From assembly GCA_004322275.1 (NCBI GenBank), contig SCTA01000023.1, forward strand, positions 1 to 47,207: DNA of 47,207 bases. The letters run 5' to 3'. This document shows positions 14,355 through 23,701 of the stretch, piece after piece. Both the position numbers and the translations under genes were made by a program. This DNA is from a bacterium. GTDB lineage: Bacteria; Desulfobacterota; Deferrisomatia; Deferrisomatales; BM512. The notes below the pieces were generated by a model. It saw only the letters and a program-made list of their open reading frames with translations. It ran no database searches and was not told where the DNA came from. The number at the start of each line of letters is the position of its first letter. The stretch's first letter is position 1.

Positions 14355-15677
14355 TTATTTAGCTAAAAGATTCGCGAAGGCGTTGCTCGATATGGAGTAG
14401 AGGATCGAGAAGCGGGCCTCGGACGGCTTTCCATATATTGTGGATGAGTCGATCGTCCCCCTGAATACAAAACAGGTGTTTCTCGTGCCGACTCCGGGTA
14501 TCTGGACCTGGGCGTTGGCAACCGCGCGGTTTTCAAGGTCTTTGTCCTCGCCTCCGGCCGAGTCCCTCCAGAAGCGGTCTCGGGAGTAAAGAAGTTCGAG
14601 ATAACCGTTGCAATCCGAGGGCTCATTGGCGAAGTTCTCTTCCAGGAACGCGAATATATTCCACCTTAGGCCCAGGAATGCCTTTGCCCTTGCGTCCACG
14701 AACTGGATTTCTTCGCTTTCGCCGTTGGGAACTGTCCGCACCCCTCCGCCGAAAACGATGGAGAATGCGGGATTGTTCCAGCTTTCGCCCAGAGGGTGAT
14801 ACAGAAAGGCGTATCTGCCTTCCACAGTGGATCCGCCAGACTTAAACGGGTTGTCCGTTCCCTCAGTGTCGCCTTCTTCGGCCACCTTGCCCATATAGGC
14901 CAGTCTGAAATCCAGCCCGCCGCTCAACCTGGAGTAGTGCCTTGTCATGGTGGACACCGCCACCTCGGGTTTCAGAACATAGCTTCCGTCCGCGTTAAGG
15001 GAATAAGAACCCCCAAGATCGAATCTGATTCTGCTCTTCGGCAGCACCGTGAGGATATTTCTTCCTATTACTGCGGGGGTTGCCTGAAGAGGCTTGCACT
15101 CGTAGTTGATCTCCGCCTGCCCGCCTGTCTGGAGCAAATTCATGCCTGTAAGGACAAGGTGGAAAGCAGTCTCTTTGTTGGCCGGGATAGAAACGTATTC
15201 GCTGCCGCTAAACTGTGTGGTACCGTCTTTCACCCTTCTGGTTATCTGGTCGGGCCAAATGCGCCACTCAGGCGGGATCTGAATTCCAGCCGGAGGTTGC
15301 GACGGAGCCGGGGACTCGGTTCCAGGCGGGGGTTGAGCCGGAGGTTGCGACGGAGTTGGAGGCTCGGTTCCAGGCGGGGGTTGAGCCGGAGGTTGCGACG
15401 GAGCCGGGGGCTCGGTTCCAGGTGGGGATTGAGTCCCGGCTTGTTGGGTCTCGGCTTGGGGTGTTTCCGCCGCCGGGGCGGTCAGGAAAATCTTGTAATC
15501 TCCCGCATTTTTGGCCTTTACTACGAGTTGGGGGGCATCTGACGCAAGCCACCTTACCCTGAACGACGGCGCTTCGTAGTCATCCGCATAAGAGGCAAGC
15601 GGCATCAGGAAGGCGGCGAGCAGCACCGCAAACAACGGATTCCGGATAAAAGAACGTTCTTTCGGCCTCGTTTCCAT
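14355..15677 (-). CDS. Outer-membrane-like protein with proline-rich repeat linker
   Basis: A 440-residue exported protein. The N-terminus has a basic region and signal peptide (FAVLLAAFLMPLASYA). After a short beta-rich domain comes a proline-rich linker (about residues 75-130) of three 16-residue repeats of the type PPGTEPPAPSQPPAQP. The C-terminal 300 residues are rich in alternating strands (FDLGGSYSLNADGSYVLKPE, FSIVFGGGVRTV, GLRWNIFAFLEENFA), suggesting a beta-barrel or surface domain. No family was recognised. A good sigma-70 promoter lies about 100 nt upstream. The proline linker would span the periplasm or cell wall, by analogy with such linkers. Confidence 0.7.
   Translation of the reverse strand: METRPKERSFIRNPLFAVLLAAFLMPLASYADDYEAPSFRVRWLASDAPQLVVKAKNAGDYKIFLTAPAAETPQAETQQAGTQSPPGTEPPAPSQPPAQPPPGTEPPTPSQPPAQPPPGTESPAPSQPPAGIQIPPEWRIWPDQITRRVKDGTTQFSGSEYVSIPANKETAFHLVLTGMNLLQTGGQAEINYECKPLQATPAVIGRNILTVLPKSRIRFDLGGSYSLNADGSYVLKPEVAVSTMTRHYSRLSGGLDFRLAYMGKVAEEGDTEGTDNPFKSGGSTVEGRYAFLYHPLGESWNNPAFSIVFGGGVRTVPNGESEEIQFVDARAKAFLGLRWNIFAFLEENFANEPSDCNGYLELLYSRDRFWRDSAGGEDKDLENRAVANAQVQIPGVGTRNTCFVFRGTIDSSTIYGKPSEARFSILYSISSNAFANLLAK
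15285..15428 (-). repeat. 48-bp in-frame tandem repeat, about three copies
   Basis: The CCGGAGGTTGCGACGG word recurs at 15290, 15338 and 15386, exactly 48 bp apart. It encodes the 16-residue proline-rich unit. The copies differ at few bases (for example A/T changes giving APSQ or TPSQ), so the array is probably recent and prone to length change. Confidence 0.88.
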
Positions 15678-15777
15678 CTTGTCGTCTCCCCGTTTTAAAT
15701 TTTTATAAGGGTATATTTAAAAAAATATTTTAAATGCGTAAAAATACCATTTGCATCGCGTATTTTTTAGTCAGCTA

Positions 15778-15806
15778 ATTATAGAATTCCAGCAACAGTT
15801 TCGCAA
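15778..15806 (-). promoter_or_regulatory. Sigma-70 promoter of the proline-repeat protein gene
   Basis: On the minus strand TTGCGA (15806-15801) is followed by 17 nt and a perfect TATAAT (15783-15778). This leaves a leader of about 95 nt that is very AT-rich. It is the best promoter match in the window, together with the one at 29517. Confidence 0.6.
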
Positions 15807-15930
15807 AATAAATTTTAACGCTCGTCCCTTTTAATTTTGATCCCTTTACCGTTGACTCCCTCCGCTATGGTGGTTAGCTTCAAGGCTGCAAAGGCGGGAA
15901 ATCAGCTTTGAGGGATTTGGCGGAATTTTG

Positions 15931-16962
15931 ATGAAACTGACCGATTTTACCTACGACCTCCCCGAGGAGCTTATCGCGCAGGAGCCCGCGCACCCCCGCG
16001 ATTCCAGCAGGCTTCTCGTCCTCGACCGCGCCACGTCTTCTCTCACCGATTCCGTCTTTTCTTCTCTTCCTTCCTTCCTTTGCGAAGGCGATCTTCTCGT
16101 AGTGAACGATACCCGCGTAATTCCGGCGCGTCTCTGGGGGCGAAAGCCCTCCGGCGGAAGGGTGGAGGCGCTGCTACTCAAGCGCCTCTCGGAAAGGTCG
16201 TGGGAAACGCTCCTTCGCGCCTCCAAGCGCTTCGGGGTGGGTTCCGAGGTTATTCTTTCGGGTGATTCCTCCCTAAGGGTCGTCTCCGTCCTCGGCGAGG
16301 GGCGCTACGTGGTGGAGCTTTCGTCGGAAGACTCCCCGGAGGAGGCGATCGAACGGCTGGGCGAGATGCCCCTGCCGCCCTACATCCGCCGCTCTTCCCC
16401 CCGAGCGGAGGACAAGAGGTGGTACCAGACCCTCTTTTCCTCGCCGGAGAAGGCCGGCAGCTCCGCCGCGCCGACGGCGGGACTCCATTTCACCGAAGAG
16501 GTGAGGGAGACGCTGCGGGCGAAGGGAATCACCTTCGCGCATGTCACCCTTCACGTCGGCCTCGGGACCTTTTTGCCGGTGCGGGCGGAGAATCTCTCCG
16601 ACCATAAAATGCACTCAGAGGTCTTTGAACTGACCGAAGAGAGCGCCGCGCAGATCAACCGGGCGAAAGAGGGGGGGAGGCGCGTCGTCGCGGTTGGAAC
16701 CACCTCGGCGCGCGTCCTGGAGCACTGCGGGAGGAGCGGGCGCGTTATTCCCTCGACGGGGGAGACGAACCTCTTTATCCTTCCCGGCCACGAGTTTAAA
16801 ATCGTGGACGCGCTGCTGACCAACTTTCACCTGCCGGAATCGACCCTTCTGATGCTGGTGTGCGCTTTCGGAGGCAGGGATTTTGTTCTGGACGCTTACC
16901 GCCACGCCGTCAGGGAAAGCTATCGTTTTTATTCCTACGGCGACTCAATGCTTATTAAGTAA
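15931..16962 (+). CDS. queA: S-adenosylmethionine:tRNA ribosyltransferase-isomerase QueA
   Basis: A 343-residue protein with the QueA start [32 protein letters not shown]. Other family marks are [27 protein letters not shown], and the late [23 protein letters not shown] and [21 protein letters not shown]. QueA transfers and isomerises the ribosyl part of SAM onto preQ1 in tRNA to give epoxyqueuosine, the step after Tgt. The ATG at 15931 overlaps an in-frame TTG just before it. It is followed 11 nt later by tgt, so the two are co-transcribed. Length is normal. Confidence 0.97.
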   Translation: MKLTDFTYDLPEELIAQEPAHPRDSSRLLVLDRATSSLTDSVFSSLPSFLCEGDLLVVNDTRVIPARLWGRKPSGGRVEALLLKRLSERSWETLLRASKRFGVGSEVILSGDSSLRVVSVLGEGRYVVELSSEDSPEEAIERLGEMPLPPYIRRSSPRAEDKRWYQTLFSSPEKAGSSAAPTAGLHFTEEVRETLRAKGITFAHVTLHVGLGTFLPVRAENLSDHKMHSEVFELTEESAAQINRAKEGGRRVVAVGTTSARVLEHCGRSGRVIPSTGETNLFILPGHEFKIVDALLTNFHLPESTLLMLVCAFGGRDFVLDAYRHAVRESYRFYSYGDSMLIK

Positions 16963-16973
16963 CCGGAAGGACT

Positions 16974-18116
16974 ATGGAAGACTTTAGGCCATCTTTTAAT
17001 CTGCTTGGCCGCGACGGCGAAACCGGCGCGCGGCGCGGGCGTCTTTCCCTCCTCCACGGGACGGTGGAGACACCCGCCTTCATGCCGGTGGGGACGCTGG
17101 GGACGGTGAAGGCAATGACGCCGGAGGAGGTGGAGGCGCTGGGGGCCGAGATAATCCTCTCCAATACCTACCATCTCTACCTGCGCCCCGGCCACGAGGT
17201 GATAAGGGAGCTTGGCGGCCTCCACAGGTTCATGAACTGGAAGCGCCCCATCCTGACCGACTCAGGCGGCTATCAGGTGTTCAGCCTCAACGACCTTCGC
17301 AAGATCTCCGAGGAGGGGGTCGATTTCCGCTCCCATCTGGACGGCTCCTCCCACATGCTCACCCCTGAAAAAGTCGTAGGAATTCAGGAGGCGCTGGGGT
17401 CGGACGTTATGATGGTGCTCGACGAATGCCCGCCTCACCCCTCCACCCGCGACTACCTCGAAAAGTCCCTCGCGCTCACCAACCGCTGGGCAAAGCGCTC
17501 GCTTTCGGCGAGAAAACGTCCCGAACTGGCCCTTTTCGCGATCATCCAGGGGGGAATGGAGCCCGATTTGCGCCGGAAGGCCGCCGAAGAGCTTTCGGCG
17601 ATGGGCTTTGACGGCTACGCAGTGGGCGGTCTCTCGGTCGGAGAGGGGCAGGAGCTCATGCTTTCGACTCTCGACGCCGTCACTCCCCACATGCCGGTGG
17701 AAAAACCCCGGTATCTGATGGGTGTCGGCACCCCTTCCGACATCGTGGAGGCAGTGGCGAGGGGCATCGACATGTTCGACTGCGTGCTCCCGACCCGGAA
17801 CGCCCGCAATGGAATGTTCTTTACATCACAGGGCAAAATTGCTATAAAAACCGCGCGATTCGAGCGGGATAAGGCGCCTCCGGACACGGCTTGCGGCTGC
17901 TACACCTGTAGCAATTACTCACGCGCCTACGTGCGTCATCTTTACAGGTCGGGAGAGATTTTGGCTTCCCGCCTTATCACCCTCCACAATTTGTATTACT
18001 ATCAAAACCTCATGAAGCGCATCCGGCAGGCCGCCGGGGAGGGGCGCTACGGTGAGTTTTTGCGGGAATTTAGGTCCGGCCCCGAAAGCTTGAACGAACG
18101 CGGAACTTCGGTTTAG
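16974..18116 (+). CDS. tgt: tRNA-guanine transglycosylase
   Basis: A 380-residue enzyme that swaps guanine 34 for preQ1 in tRNAs with GUN anticodons. Visible marks: [11 protein letters not shown], the catalytic-base region [13 protein letters not shown] (Asp96), the nucleophile region [14 protein letters not shown], and the C-terminal zinc site [17 protein letters not shown] with the following His. GGAAGGA precedes the ATG. The gene follows queA closely and precedes yajC, the usual order in many proteobacteria. The 190-nt gap to yajC holds a copy of the dispersed hairpin repeat. Confidence 0.97.
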   Translation: MEDFRPSFNLLGRDGETGARRGRLSLLHGTVETPAFMPVGTLGTVKAMTPEEVEALGAEIILSNTYHLYLRPGHEVIRELGGLHRFMNWKRPILTDSGGYQVFSLNDLRKISEEGVDFRSHLDGSSHMLTPEKVVGIQEALGSDVMMVLDECPPHPSTRDYLEKSLALTNRWAKRSLSARKRPELALFAIIQGGMEPDLRRKAAEELSAMGFDGYAVGGLSVGEGQELMLSTLDAVTPHMPVEKPRYLMGVGTPSDIVEAVARGIDMFDCVLPTRNARNGMFFTSQGKIAIKTARFERDKAPPDTACGCYTCSNYSRAYVRHLYRSGEILASRLITLHNLYYYQNLMKRIRQAAGEGRYGEFLREFRSGPESLNERGTSV

Positions 18117-18173
18117 ATGAAAAGCGTGATTTCCTGACGGTTTCACGGTTTGAGGTTTAGTAAAAAAAACGTC

Positions 18174-18277
18174 GCGAGAAGCACCGTATTCAAGGAGCCG
18201 CGCAGCAAAAGGCGAGGCAGTAGCAGCGCTACGGCGAGCCCTTGAGCGAGCGCGCGACGCAGAAGAACGGTGCTCGC
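18174..18277 (-). repeat. Dispersed hairpin repeat, copy C
   Basis: Outer arms GCACCGT (18181-18187) and ACGGTGC (18267-18273), extended outward by GCGA/TCGC, differ in sequence from all other copies but still pair. The central hairpin GTAGC-agc-GCTAC is at 18220-18232. The orientation is minus, opposite to tgt and yajC, so this copy breaks the pattern of sitting in sense after a stop codon. The yajC Shine-Dalgarno site follows about 16 nt later. Confidence 0.8.
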
Positions 18278-18305
18278 AGCAGTTTTTTTAAAAGGAGGAT
18301 TTTAA

Positions 18306-18650
18306 ATGTTTGCTTTTTTGGTCGATACCGCGCACGCAATGGGCGCCCCGACGCAGCAGGGGGGCGAAGCCCAGAACCCGATAATGTCCTTTATTCCGCT
18401 GATCCTCATCTTCGTAATCTTCTACTTCATGCTGATCCGGCCCCAGCAAAAGCGCCTGAAGGAACACAAGGCGATGCTCGCGTCGGTCCAGCGCGGGGAC
18501 GATGTCGTCACCACCGGCGGGATAATGGGCAAGGTCACGGCGCTGGCCGACGACAGCCTCACCATAGAGATCGCCAAGGATGTCCGCGTGAAGATCAAGA
18601 GAGACGCCGTCGTCTCGATTGACAAGGCGACCAAGGAAAAATCCGAGTAA
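18306..18650 (+). CDS. yajC: Preprotein translocase subunit YajC
   Basis: A 114-residue protein with AAAGGAGG before the ATG. One transmembrane helix (IMSFIPLILIFVIFYFMLI) is followed by the family signature RPQQKRLKEHKAML and by VQRGDDVVTTGGIMGKV. YajC associates with SecDF and the SecYEG channel in the inner membrane. The N-terminal MFAFLVDTAHAMGAP stretch with extra residues before the helix is common in delta-proteobacterial versions. It sits directly upstream of secD and secF. Confidence 0.96.
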   Translation: MFAFLVDTAHAMGAPTQQGGEAQNPIMSFIPLILIFVIFYFMLIRPQQKRLKEHKAMLASVQRGDDVVTTGGIMGKVTALADDSLTIEIAKDVRVKIKRDAVVSIDKATKEKSE

Positions 18651-18688
18651 TAACGATTTTGCCCTCTATCGGGCTCCCCTGCGGAGCC

Positions 18689-18720
18689 GGCCGCCGCTAA
18701 CGCTTTGCGGCGGCCTGTTT
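18689..18720 (+). terminator. Hairpin between yajC and secD (possible attenuator)
   Basis: GGCCGCCGC (18689-18697) pairs with GCGGCGGCC (18707-18715), followed by TGTTT. It lies in the 87-nt gap inside the yajC-secDF operon. It may cause partial termination or mark an mRNA processing point; the tail is too short in T for a confident terminator. Confidence 0.5.
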
Positions 18721-18737
18721 AGAGGAGAGGAGACAAT

Positions 18738-20567
18738 ATGTCCCAGGGTTGGAAATGGCGTCTGGGTTCAATCGGCGCGGCTACCCTTTTGGGTTTCCTG
18801 TTCGTCCTGCCGAGCCTTCTGCCCGACGGCGTGACGCCGCCGTCGTTCATGCCGCAAAAACGCATCGCCAAAGGGCTCGACCTCCAGGGCGGCCTTCACC
18901 TCGAATTGAAGGTGCAGACCGAAAAGGCGGTGGAAAACTCCCTTAACCGCACCGCCGAGGATATCTCCAAGGCCCTTCGCGACGAGCGGGTGCGCGTGCG
19001 CGGTGTTGACGTGACTCCGGCCAGCATCGTCCTTGCCGTGCGCGGGGAAGACGGCGGCAAAAAGGTGGTCGAGCTTCTGGAGAAGCGGTTCGGCAACCTG
19101 AAGGTCGATGGAAGGACCACCGAGGGCGAGGATGAGAAGTTCGTCCTCTCCTACACCGACGACGAGAAGAAATCGATCGAGCAGTACGCCATCGACCAGG
19201 GCATAGAGACGATACGAAACCGCATCGACCAGTTCGGCGTGGCCGAGCCGGTAATCGTCCCCAGGGGCAACGGCGAGATTCTCATCCAGCTCCCCGGCCT
19301 CGGGACTCTCTCCGCCGACACCGTTTCGGGCTGGCTCAGCGATAAAATGGCCAAGGACGGCGTCGCGGGCGAGGTAAAGGCTGGCGGAACCGACATAGAA
19401 GTCACCTTCCCCAGCGAATCCGTCGCCGATTCTATCGTTGCGGACGCTACCGGCAGGTTCGTCGGCCTCGTCCGCGAAAAGCGCGAGGTCATGCCGGACG
19501 GCAAGGTCAAGGTCCTCTTCGCGCTGGCCACCAGCAAGCGGGCGAAAAAGCTCATCGGCCAGACGGCTCAGCTTGAGTTTCGCCTGCTGAACGAAGAGAC
19601 CCCCGTCGAGACCGCCATGTCTACCGGAACTCCCGCGGGTTCCGAGATACTCTACGGCAAGAAGAAGATCGACATCCGCACCGGCAACGAAGTCGGGACG
19701 GCCCCGGCCTACCTGGTTCAAAAGCGCGTCATCATGACCGGCGAAGTGGTTCAGAACGCGATGATGAACGTGGACCAGAACCGCGCCGAGTATTACGTCC
19801 TCATGGAGTTCGACAAGCGCGGCGAGCAGATCTTCGGCGACGTAACCAGCGCCAACGTCGGCAAGCGGCTGGCCATACTGCTCGACGGAGTGGTGCAGTC
19901 CGCCCCCGTCATCCGCGAGGCGATTCTCGGCGGAAGGGCCTCCATCAGCGGCACCTTCACCCGCGACGAGGCGAGAGACCTCGCCATCGCCCTGCGCTCC
20001 GGCTCTCTGCCCGCGCCCGTGGAGGTGTTGCAGGAGATCGAGGTCGGAGCCTCCCTCGGAGCCGACTCCATCGCCGCAGGCAAGATGGCCTCGTCGATGT
20101 CGCTACTCCTCATCGTCGCCTTCATGATCTTCTACTACAGATGGTCAGGTTTCATCGCCGACCTCGCCCTTATCACCAACATGATAATCATGCTGGGGCT
20201 TCTGGCGGCGGTCGGCGCGACCCTCACCCTTCCCGGCATCGCCGGTCTCGCCCTCACTATGGGCATGGCGGTTGACGCGAACGTTCTGATACTCGAACGA
20301 ATACGTGAGGAACTGCGCATAGGAAAGTCGGTCCTTAACGCCATCGAAAGCGGCTACGACAAGGCTTTCTCGACGATTATCGACTCCAACCTCACCACCC
20401 TCGTCGCCGCGGTTGTCCTCTACTTCATGGGGAGCGGCCCGGTAAAGGGCTTCGCGGTAACTCTCTCCCTCGGCATGGTTTCAAGTATCTTCACCGCGAT
20501 CGTCTTCACACGCGGATGCTACGAGTGGTATCTCTCGAAGCGTTCGGTGAAGCGTCTCAGCATATAA
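18738..20567 (+). CDS. secD: Protein translocase subunit SecD
   Basis: A 609-residue RND-type membrane protein that uses the proton motive force to pull exported proteins from SecYEG. The first helix is at about 12-30. KRIAKGLDLQGGLHLELKV begins the periplasmic part (P1 domain). The C-terminal membrane half has LALTMGMAVDANVLILERIREEL, the SecD signature. GAGGAGA precedes the ATG. The next gene secF starts 15 nt later. Length is at the upper end of normal, as in related delta-proteobacteria. Confidence 0.97.
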   Translation: MSQGWKWRLGSIGAATLLGFLFVLPSLLPDGVTPPSFMPQKRIAKGLDLQGGLHLELKVQTEKAVENSLNRTAEDISKALRDERVRVRGVDVTPASIVLAVRGEDGGKKVVELLEKRFGNLKVDGRTTEGEDEKFVLSYTDDEKKSIEQYAIDQGIETIRNRIDQFGVAEPVIVPRGNGEILIQLPGLGTLSADTVSGWLSDKMAKDGVAGEVKAGGTDIEVTFPSESVADSIVADATGRFVGLVREKREVMPDGKVKVLFALATSKRAKKLIGQTAQLEFRLLNEETPVETAMSTGTPAGSEILYGKKKIDIRTGNEVGTAPAYLVQKRVIMTGEVVQNAMMNVDQNRAEYYVLMEFDKRGEQIFGDVTSANVGKRLAILLDGVVQSAPVIREAILGGRASISGTFTRDEARDLAIALRSGSLPAPVEVLQEIEVGASLGADSIAAGKMASSMSLLLIVAFMIFYYRWSGFIADLALITNMIIMLGLLAAVGATLTLPGIAGLALTMGMAVDANVLILERIREELRIGKSVLNAIESGYDKAFSTIIDSNLTTLVAAVVLYFMGSGPVKGFAVTLSLGMVSSIFTAIVFTRGCYEWYLSKRSVKRLSI

Positions 20568-20582
20568 GGCGGGAACCGCATC

Positions 20583-21506
20583 ATGATCGAACTGATCCCA
20601 CCCGGAACAAAGATAGATTTCATCGGGAAACAGAAGATCGCCATCGCGATAAGCATCGTCATCATCCTGGCGGGCATCGCGAGCATCGTCCTCAAAGGAG
20701 GCGTCCGCTACGGCATCGACTTCTCCGGCGGCACGATGGTGCAGGTGGCCTTCAAGACTTCGGTTTCCGCCGACCAGATACGAAGCGCCCTCACGGGGGC
20801 GGTGGAGGGCACTCCGGTAATCCAGGAGACCCTCGGGAAGTCCAACGAGTTCATAATCCAGCTCGAACGCATGCCCTCGGAACTCGGCGGCGTCGAAAAT
20901 CTGGTTTCCGAGACCCTCGGCAAGGCCTTCGGGGCGGACAACGTCTCCGTCAGCCAGGCGCAGATGGTCGGGCCCAGAGCGGGAGCCGAGCTTCGCCAGA
21001 AAGCCCTTCTGGCGATAATAATCTCCTGGGCGGCCATTCTCCTCTACGTCTGGTGGCGCTTCGAGATTCACTGGGGAATAGGCGCCATCGTAGCGCTGGT
21101 CCACGACGTCCTGATCACGGTCAGCGTTTTCTCTTTTCTTAACAAACAGTTCGATTTGCAGATAATCGCGGCGCTGCTTACGATCATCGGCTACTCGATC
21201 AACGACACGATAGTCATCTTCGACCGCGTCCGCGAGAACATCAAGAAGTACGGCTCAAAGTACACGATAACCGAGCACTTCAACATGTCGATAAACGAGA
21301 CTCTGGGAAGGACCATCCTCACCGCGGCGACAGTCTTTTTCTCGGTGCTTGCGCTCTTCTTCTTCGGCGGCCCGGTCATCCACGACTTCTCGCTGGCGCT
21401 GCTCGTCGGTTCGATAGCGGGCACCTACTCCACGGTTTACATCGCGAGCCCGGTGGTGCTCTACGTACAGAAGAGGTGGAGGGGAGCGGAGGTTTCTAAG
21501 TTCTAA
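20583..21506 (+). CDS. secF: Protein translocase subunit SecF
   Basis: A 307-residue partner of SecD with six membrane helices. Family marks are the GGVRYGIDFSGGTMVQVAFK stretch in the first periplasmic part and AALLTIIGYSINDTIVIFDRVREN in the membrane part. It forms the SecDF complex with YajC. AAGGCGGGA precedes the start. The gene ends in a run of basic residues. Copy D of the dispersed repeat begins only about 4 nt after the TAA. Confidence 0.97.
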   Translation: MIELIPPGTKIDFIGKQKIAIAISIVIILAGIASIVLKGGVRYGIDFSGGTMVQVAFKTSVSADQIRSALTGAVEGTPVIQETLGKSNEFIIQLERMPSELGGVENLVSETLGKAFGADNVSVSQAQMVGPRAGAELRQKALLAIIISWAAILLYVWWRFEIHWGIGAIVALVHDVLITVSVFSFLNKQFDLQIIAALLTIIGYSINDTIVIFDRVRENIKKYGSKYTITEHFNMSINETLGRTILTAATVFFSVLALFFFGGPVIHDFSLALLVGSIAGTYSTVYIASPVVLYVQKRWRGAEVSKF

Positions 21507-21509
21507 GAG

Positions 21510-21630
21510 TCGGCGCATCCTTTCCGCCCCCGGCGTCGTCATGTCCTCGCTTGAGGACTCGCCGTAGCGCTGCTACTGTCTCGCCCTCTCGCTGCGGGAT
21601 TCCTCGCCGGGAACGGAAAAGCCGCGCCGG
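21510..21630 (+). repeat. Dispersed hairpin repeat, copy D
   Basis: Closest relative of copy A. Outer arms are TTTCCG..CCCGGCG (21521-21535) and CGCCGGG..CGGAAA (21605-21619), and the central hairpin GTAGC-gct-GCTAC is at 21564-21576. It starts about 4 nt after the secF stop, in sense orientation. Confidence 0.85.
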
Positions 21631-21680
21631 GGAAAATCTGACTTGGGAACTGCAAAAGCGAAGTGAACCTCCTCGCCTTT

Positions 21681-21734
21681 GTCCTCCGAAGCAGAAAGAC
21701 GAAGGAGGACGGCGGCAAAATCCTTTGCCGTATT
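21681..21734 (+). repeat. Orphan right end of the dispersed repeat with adjoining hairpin
   Basis: GGCGGCAAAATCCTTTGCCG at 21711-21730 is identical to the right end of copy I (46651-46670). No matching left end or central hairpin is present, so this is a fragment. Just before it GTCCTCC (21681-21687) pairs with GGAGGAC (21704-21710). Together with copy D this makes a composite of two repeat subtypes between secF and recJ. Confidence 0.7.
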
Positions 21735-21773
21735 AAAAACGATCACTCCGGGCGCTGACCGGCGAGGACGAAT

Positions 21774-23507
21774 TTGAAAAAGCGCTGGCTGAGCAAACCC
21801 CAAAACCCCGAAGCGGCGGAGAAGATCTCCCGCAGCCTCGGGGTTTCGCCGCTTCTGGGGAGGATACTCGCCGCACGGGGGTTTTCTTCGGCTGAAAGCG
21901 CGGACGAGTTCCTCTCCTCGCGACTCTCCTTCCTGCCCGATCCCATGTCCATACCCGGCATGGAGCGGGCTTGCGAGCGGATAACCGCTGCGATCTTCGC
22001 CGGTGAGCCGCTCTGGATTTACACGGATTTCGACGCCGACGGAGTGACCTCGGCGGCGCTTCTGGGCAACTTCTTCTCCTCCATAGGCGTCAAGTGGCGC
22101 GCCCGGCTGCCCCGGCGCGACAAGGAAGGGTACGGCCTCCACGCCGATCCCCTCCGGGAGATAGCCGCCGACGGCGGCGGGCTGGTCATAACCGCCGATT
22201 GCGGCATCTGCGACGTCCAGTCGGCCTCTCTGGCCAAAAGCCTCGGCCTCGGCCTCGTTATCACCGACCACCACAACCCCTGCGGCCAGCTTCCCGACGC
22301 CGACGCCGTCGTAAACCCCAAAATCGAAACCTCCCTCTACCCCGACCCGATGATAGCCGGAGTGGGAGTCGCGTGGAATCTCTGCGTCGCCCTGCGGAAG
22401 GTTCTGCGCGAGAGGGGTTGGTTCACCGAACTTCGGCCCGAGCCCGACCTTCGTGAATTTCTCGATCTGGTCGCCCTCGGCACAGTCGCCGATCTCGTGC
22501 CCCTTCGCGGGGTAAACCGCATACTCGTCCGGGCGGGGCTCGGCGCGATGAACAAGAATCCCCGCCCCGGCATACTTGCCCTCGCGGAGACGGCGCTCCT
22601 CCGTAGCGAATACCGCGCCAGCCATCTGGCCTACCAGCTCGGCCCGCGCATAAACGCCGCCGGAAGGATGGAGAGCCCCCATCAGGCGCTCGATCTCCTC
22701 ATGTCGGACAATATGGAGGAGGCGAGGCTGCTTGCCGCCGACCTCAACCGTCTCAACACCGAAAGGCGCGCCGAGGAGACCTCCTCCTTCCAGAATGCAA
22801 AGGACAGGGTTCACCAGAGCGGCTGGCTGCAAAGCAGCCTTTCCCTCGTTGTCGCGGGCGAGGACTACCACCCCGGAGTTGTCGGCATCGTCGCCTCGCG
22901 CCTCGTAGAGAAGTTCCAGCGCCCCTCTGTGGTAATCTCGGCGACGGGGGATATCTGCAAGGGGTCGGCGAGGACGGCGGGAGAGCTCGACATCTACGAT
23001 ACGCTGAAGGAGTGCGAGGGGATGCTTCTGGCCTTCGGCGGCCACAAGGGGGCGGCGGGAGTGACGATAAAAAAGTCCGGCATACCCGCCTTCCGGGAGA
23101 GCTTCGAGCGGGCGGTCAGAAGGCGCGTCATCGAAGAAGACCTCGCCCCGACCCTCGTCTCCGACGCCGAGGCGAGCATAGAAGAGCTTACCCTTCCCCT
23201 GGTCGCGGAACTCACCCGCCTGGAGCCCTTCGGCTACGGAAATCCTTCCCCGCAGGTCATCCTCCGAAATCTGGAGGTCGCCGAGGCGGGTCACATGGGC
23301 GAGGGGGGAAACCACCTGCGCCTCAGGCTCGCCAGCGAAAACCGCTCCATCGAGGCGGTGCTGTGGAACAGCGCCCACGAGGTCGAGGGAATCAGGCCAG
23401 GCGTCAGAGTCGATACGATAGGGACTCCCCGCACCCGCACGCGGGGCGGCAGAACCTACGTTCAGTTTCATGCGCTTGACATAAAGGTGTCGGAAGAACA
23501 AAGTTAA
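21774..23507 (+). CDS. recJ: Single-stranded-DNA exonuclease RecJ
   Basis: A 577-residue DHH-family 5'-3' exonuclease acting in recombination and mismatch repair. It starts at TTG with GAGGA seven bases upstream. Motifs: YTDFDADGVTSAALL (metal ligands D85, D87, D89), TADCGICD, ITDHHNPC, GPRINAAGRM, then the DHHA1 part with GEDYHPGVVGIVASRLVEKF and LLAFGGHKGAAGVTI, and a C-terminal OB-like region. All key residues are present. It follows secF, as is common in Geobacter-like genomes. Copy E of the dispersed repeat begins about 3 nt after the TAA. Confidence 0.96.
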   Translation: MKKRWLSKPQNPEAAEKISRSLGVSPLLGRILAARGFSSAESADEFLSSRLSFLPDPMSIPGMERACERITAAIFAGEPLWIYTDFDADGVTSAALLGNFFSSIGVKWRARLPRRDKEGYGLHADPLREIAADGGGLVITADCGICDVQSASLAKSLGLGLVITDHHNPCGQLPDADAVVNPKIETSLYPDPMIAGVGVAWNLCVALRKVLRERGWFTELRPEPDLREFLDLVALGTVADLVPLRGVNRILVRAGLGAMNKNPRPGILALAETALLRSEYRASHLAYQLGPRINAAGRMESPHQALDLLMSDNMEEARLLAADLNRLNTERRAEETSSFQNAKDRVHQSGWLQSSLSLVVAGEDYHPGVVGIVASRLVEKFQRPSVVISATGDICKGSARTAGELDIYDTLKECEGMLLAFGGHKGAAGVTIKKSGIPAFRESFERAVRRRVIEEDLAPTLVSDAEASIEELTLPLVAELTRLEPFGYGNPSPQVILRNLEVAEAGHMGEGGNHLRLRLASENRSIEAVLWNSAHEVEGIRPGVRVDTIGTPRTRTRGGRTYVQFHALDIKVSEEQS

Positions 23508-23510
23508 AGT

Positions 23511-23633
23511 CCGGCTTCCTCTTTCGGCGAATGGCTGCGTCGTTTCTCGTTCGCGCTCCTCGCCGTATAAAACGATACTGTCTTCGTCGCGCGCCCTGCG
23601 GACTCCTTGCCCTTCGCCGAAATAGATTGCCGG
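23511..23633 (+). repeat. Dispersed hairpin repeat, copy E
   Basis: CCGGC/GCCGG frame the copy. Outer arms TTTCGGCGAA (23522-23531) and TTCGCCGAAA (23613-23622) pair over 10 bp. The central hairpin GTAT-aaaacg-ATAC (23565-23578) has a 6-nt loop, one longer than in the other copies. It starts about 3 nt after the recJ stop, in sense orientation. It is the same subtype as copy B. Confidence 0.87.
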
Positions 23634-23701
23634 AGTTGTGGGTGCGTGGCTATTAAATCTGATGATTATTACGGCATACAGCCGCTACAGGGAGGGTAAA
23701 A

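Noticed and set aside
15285-15428. Regular repeats that might be a CRISPR array
   Set aside because: The repeat is a 48-bp in-frame coding tandem without spacers.
21573-23501. A 642-codon minus-strand frame opposite recJ
   Set aside because: RecJ is certain by its motifs. The opposite frame has no family features and is explained by codon bias.
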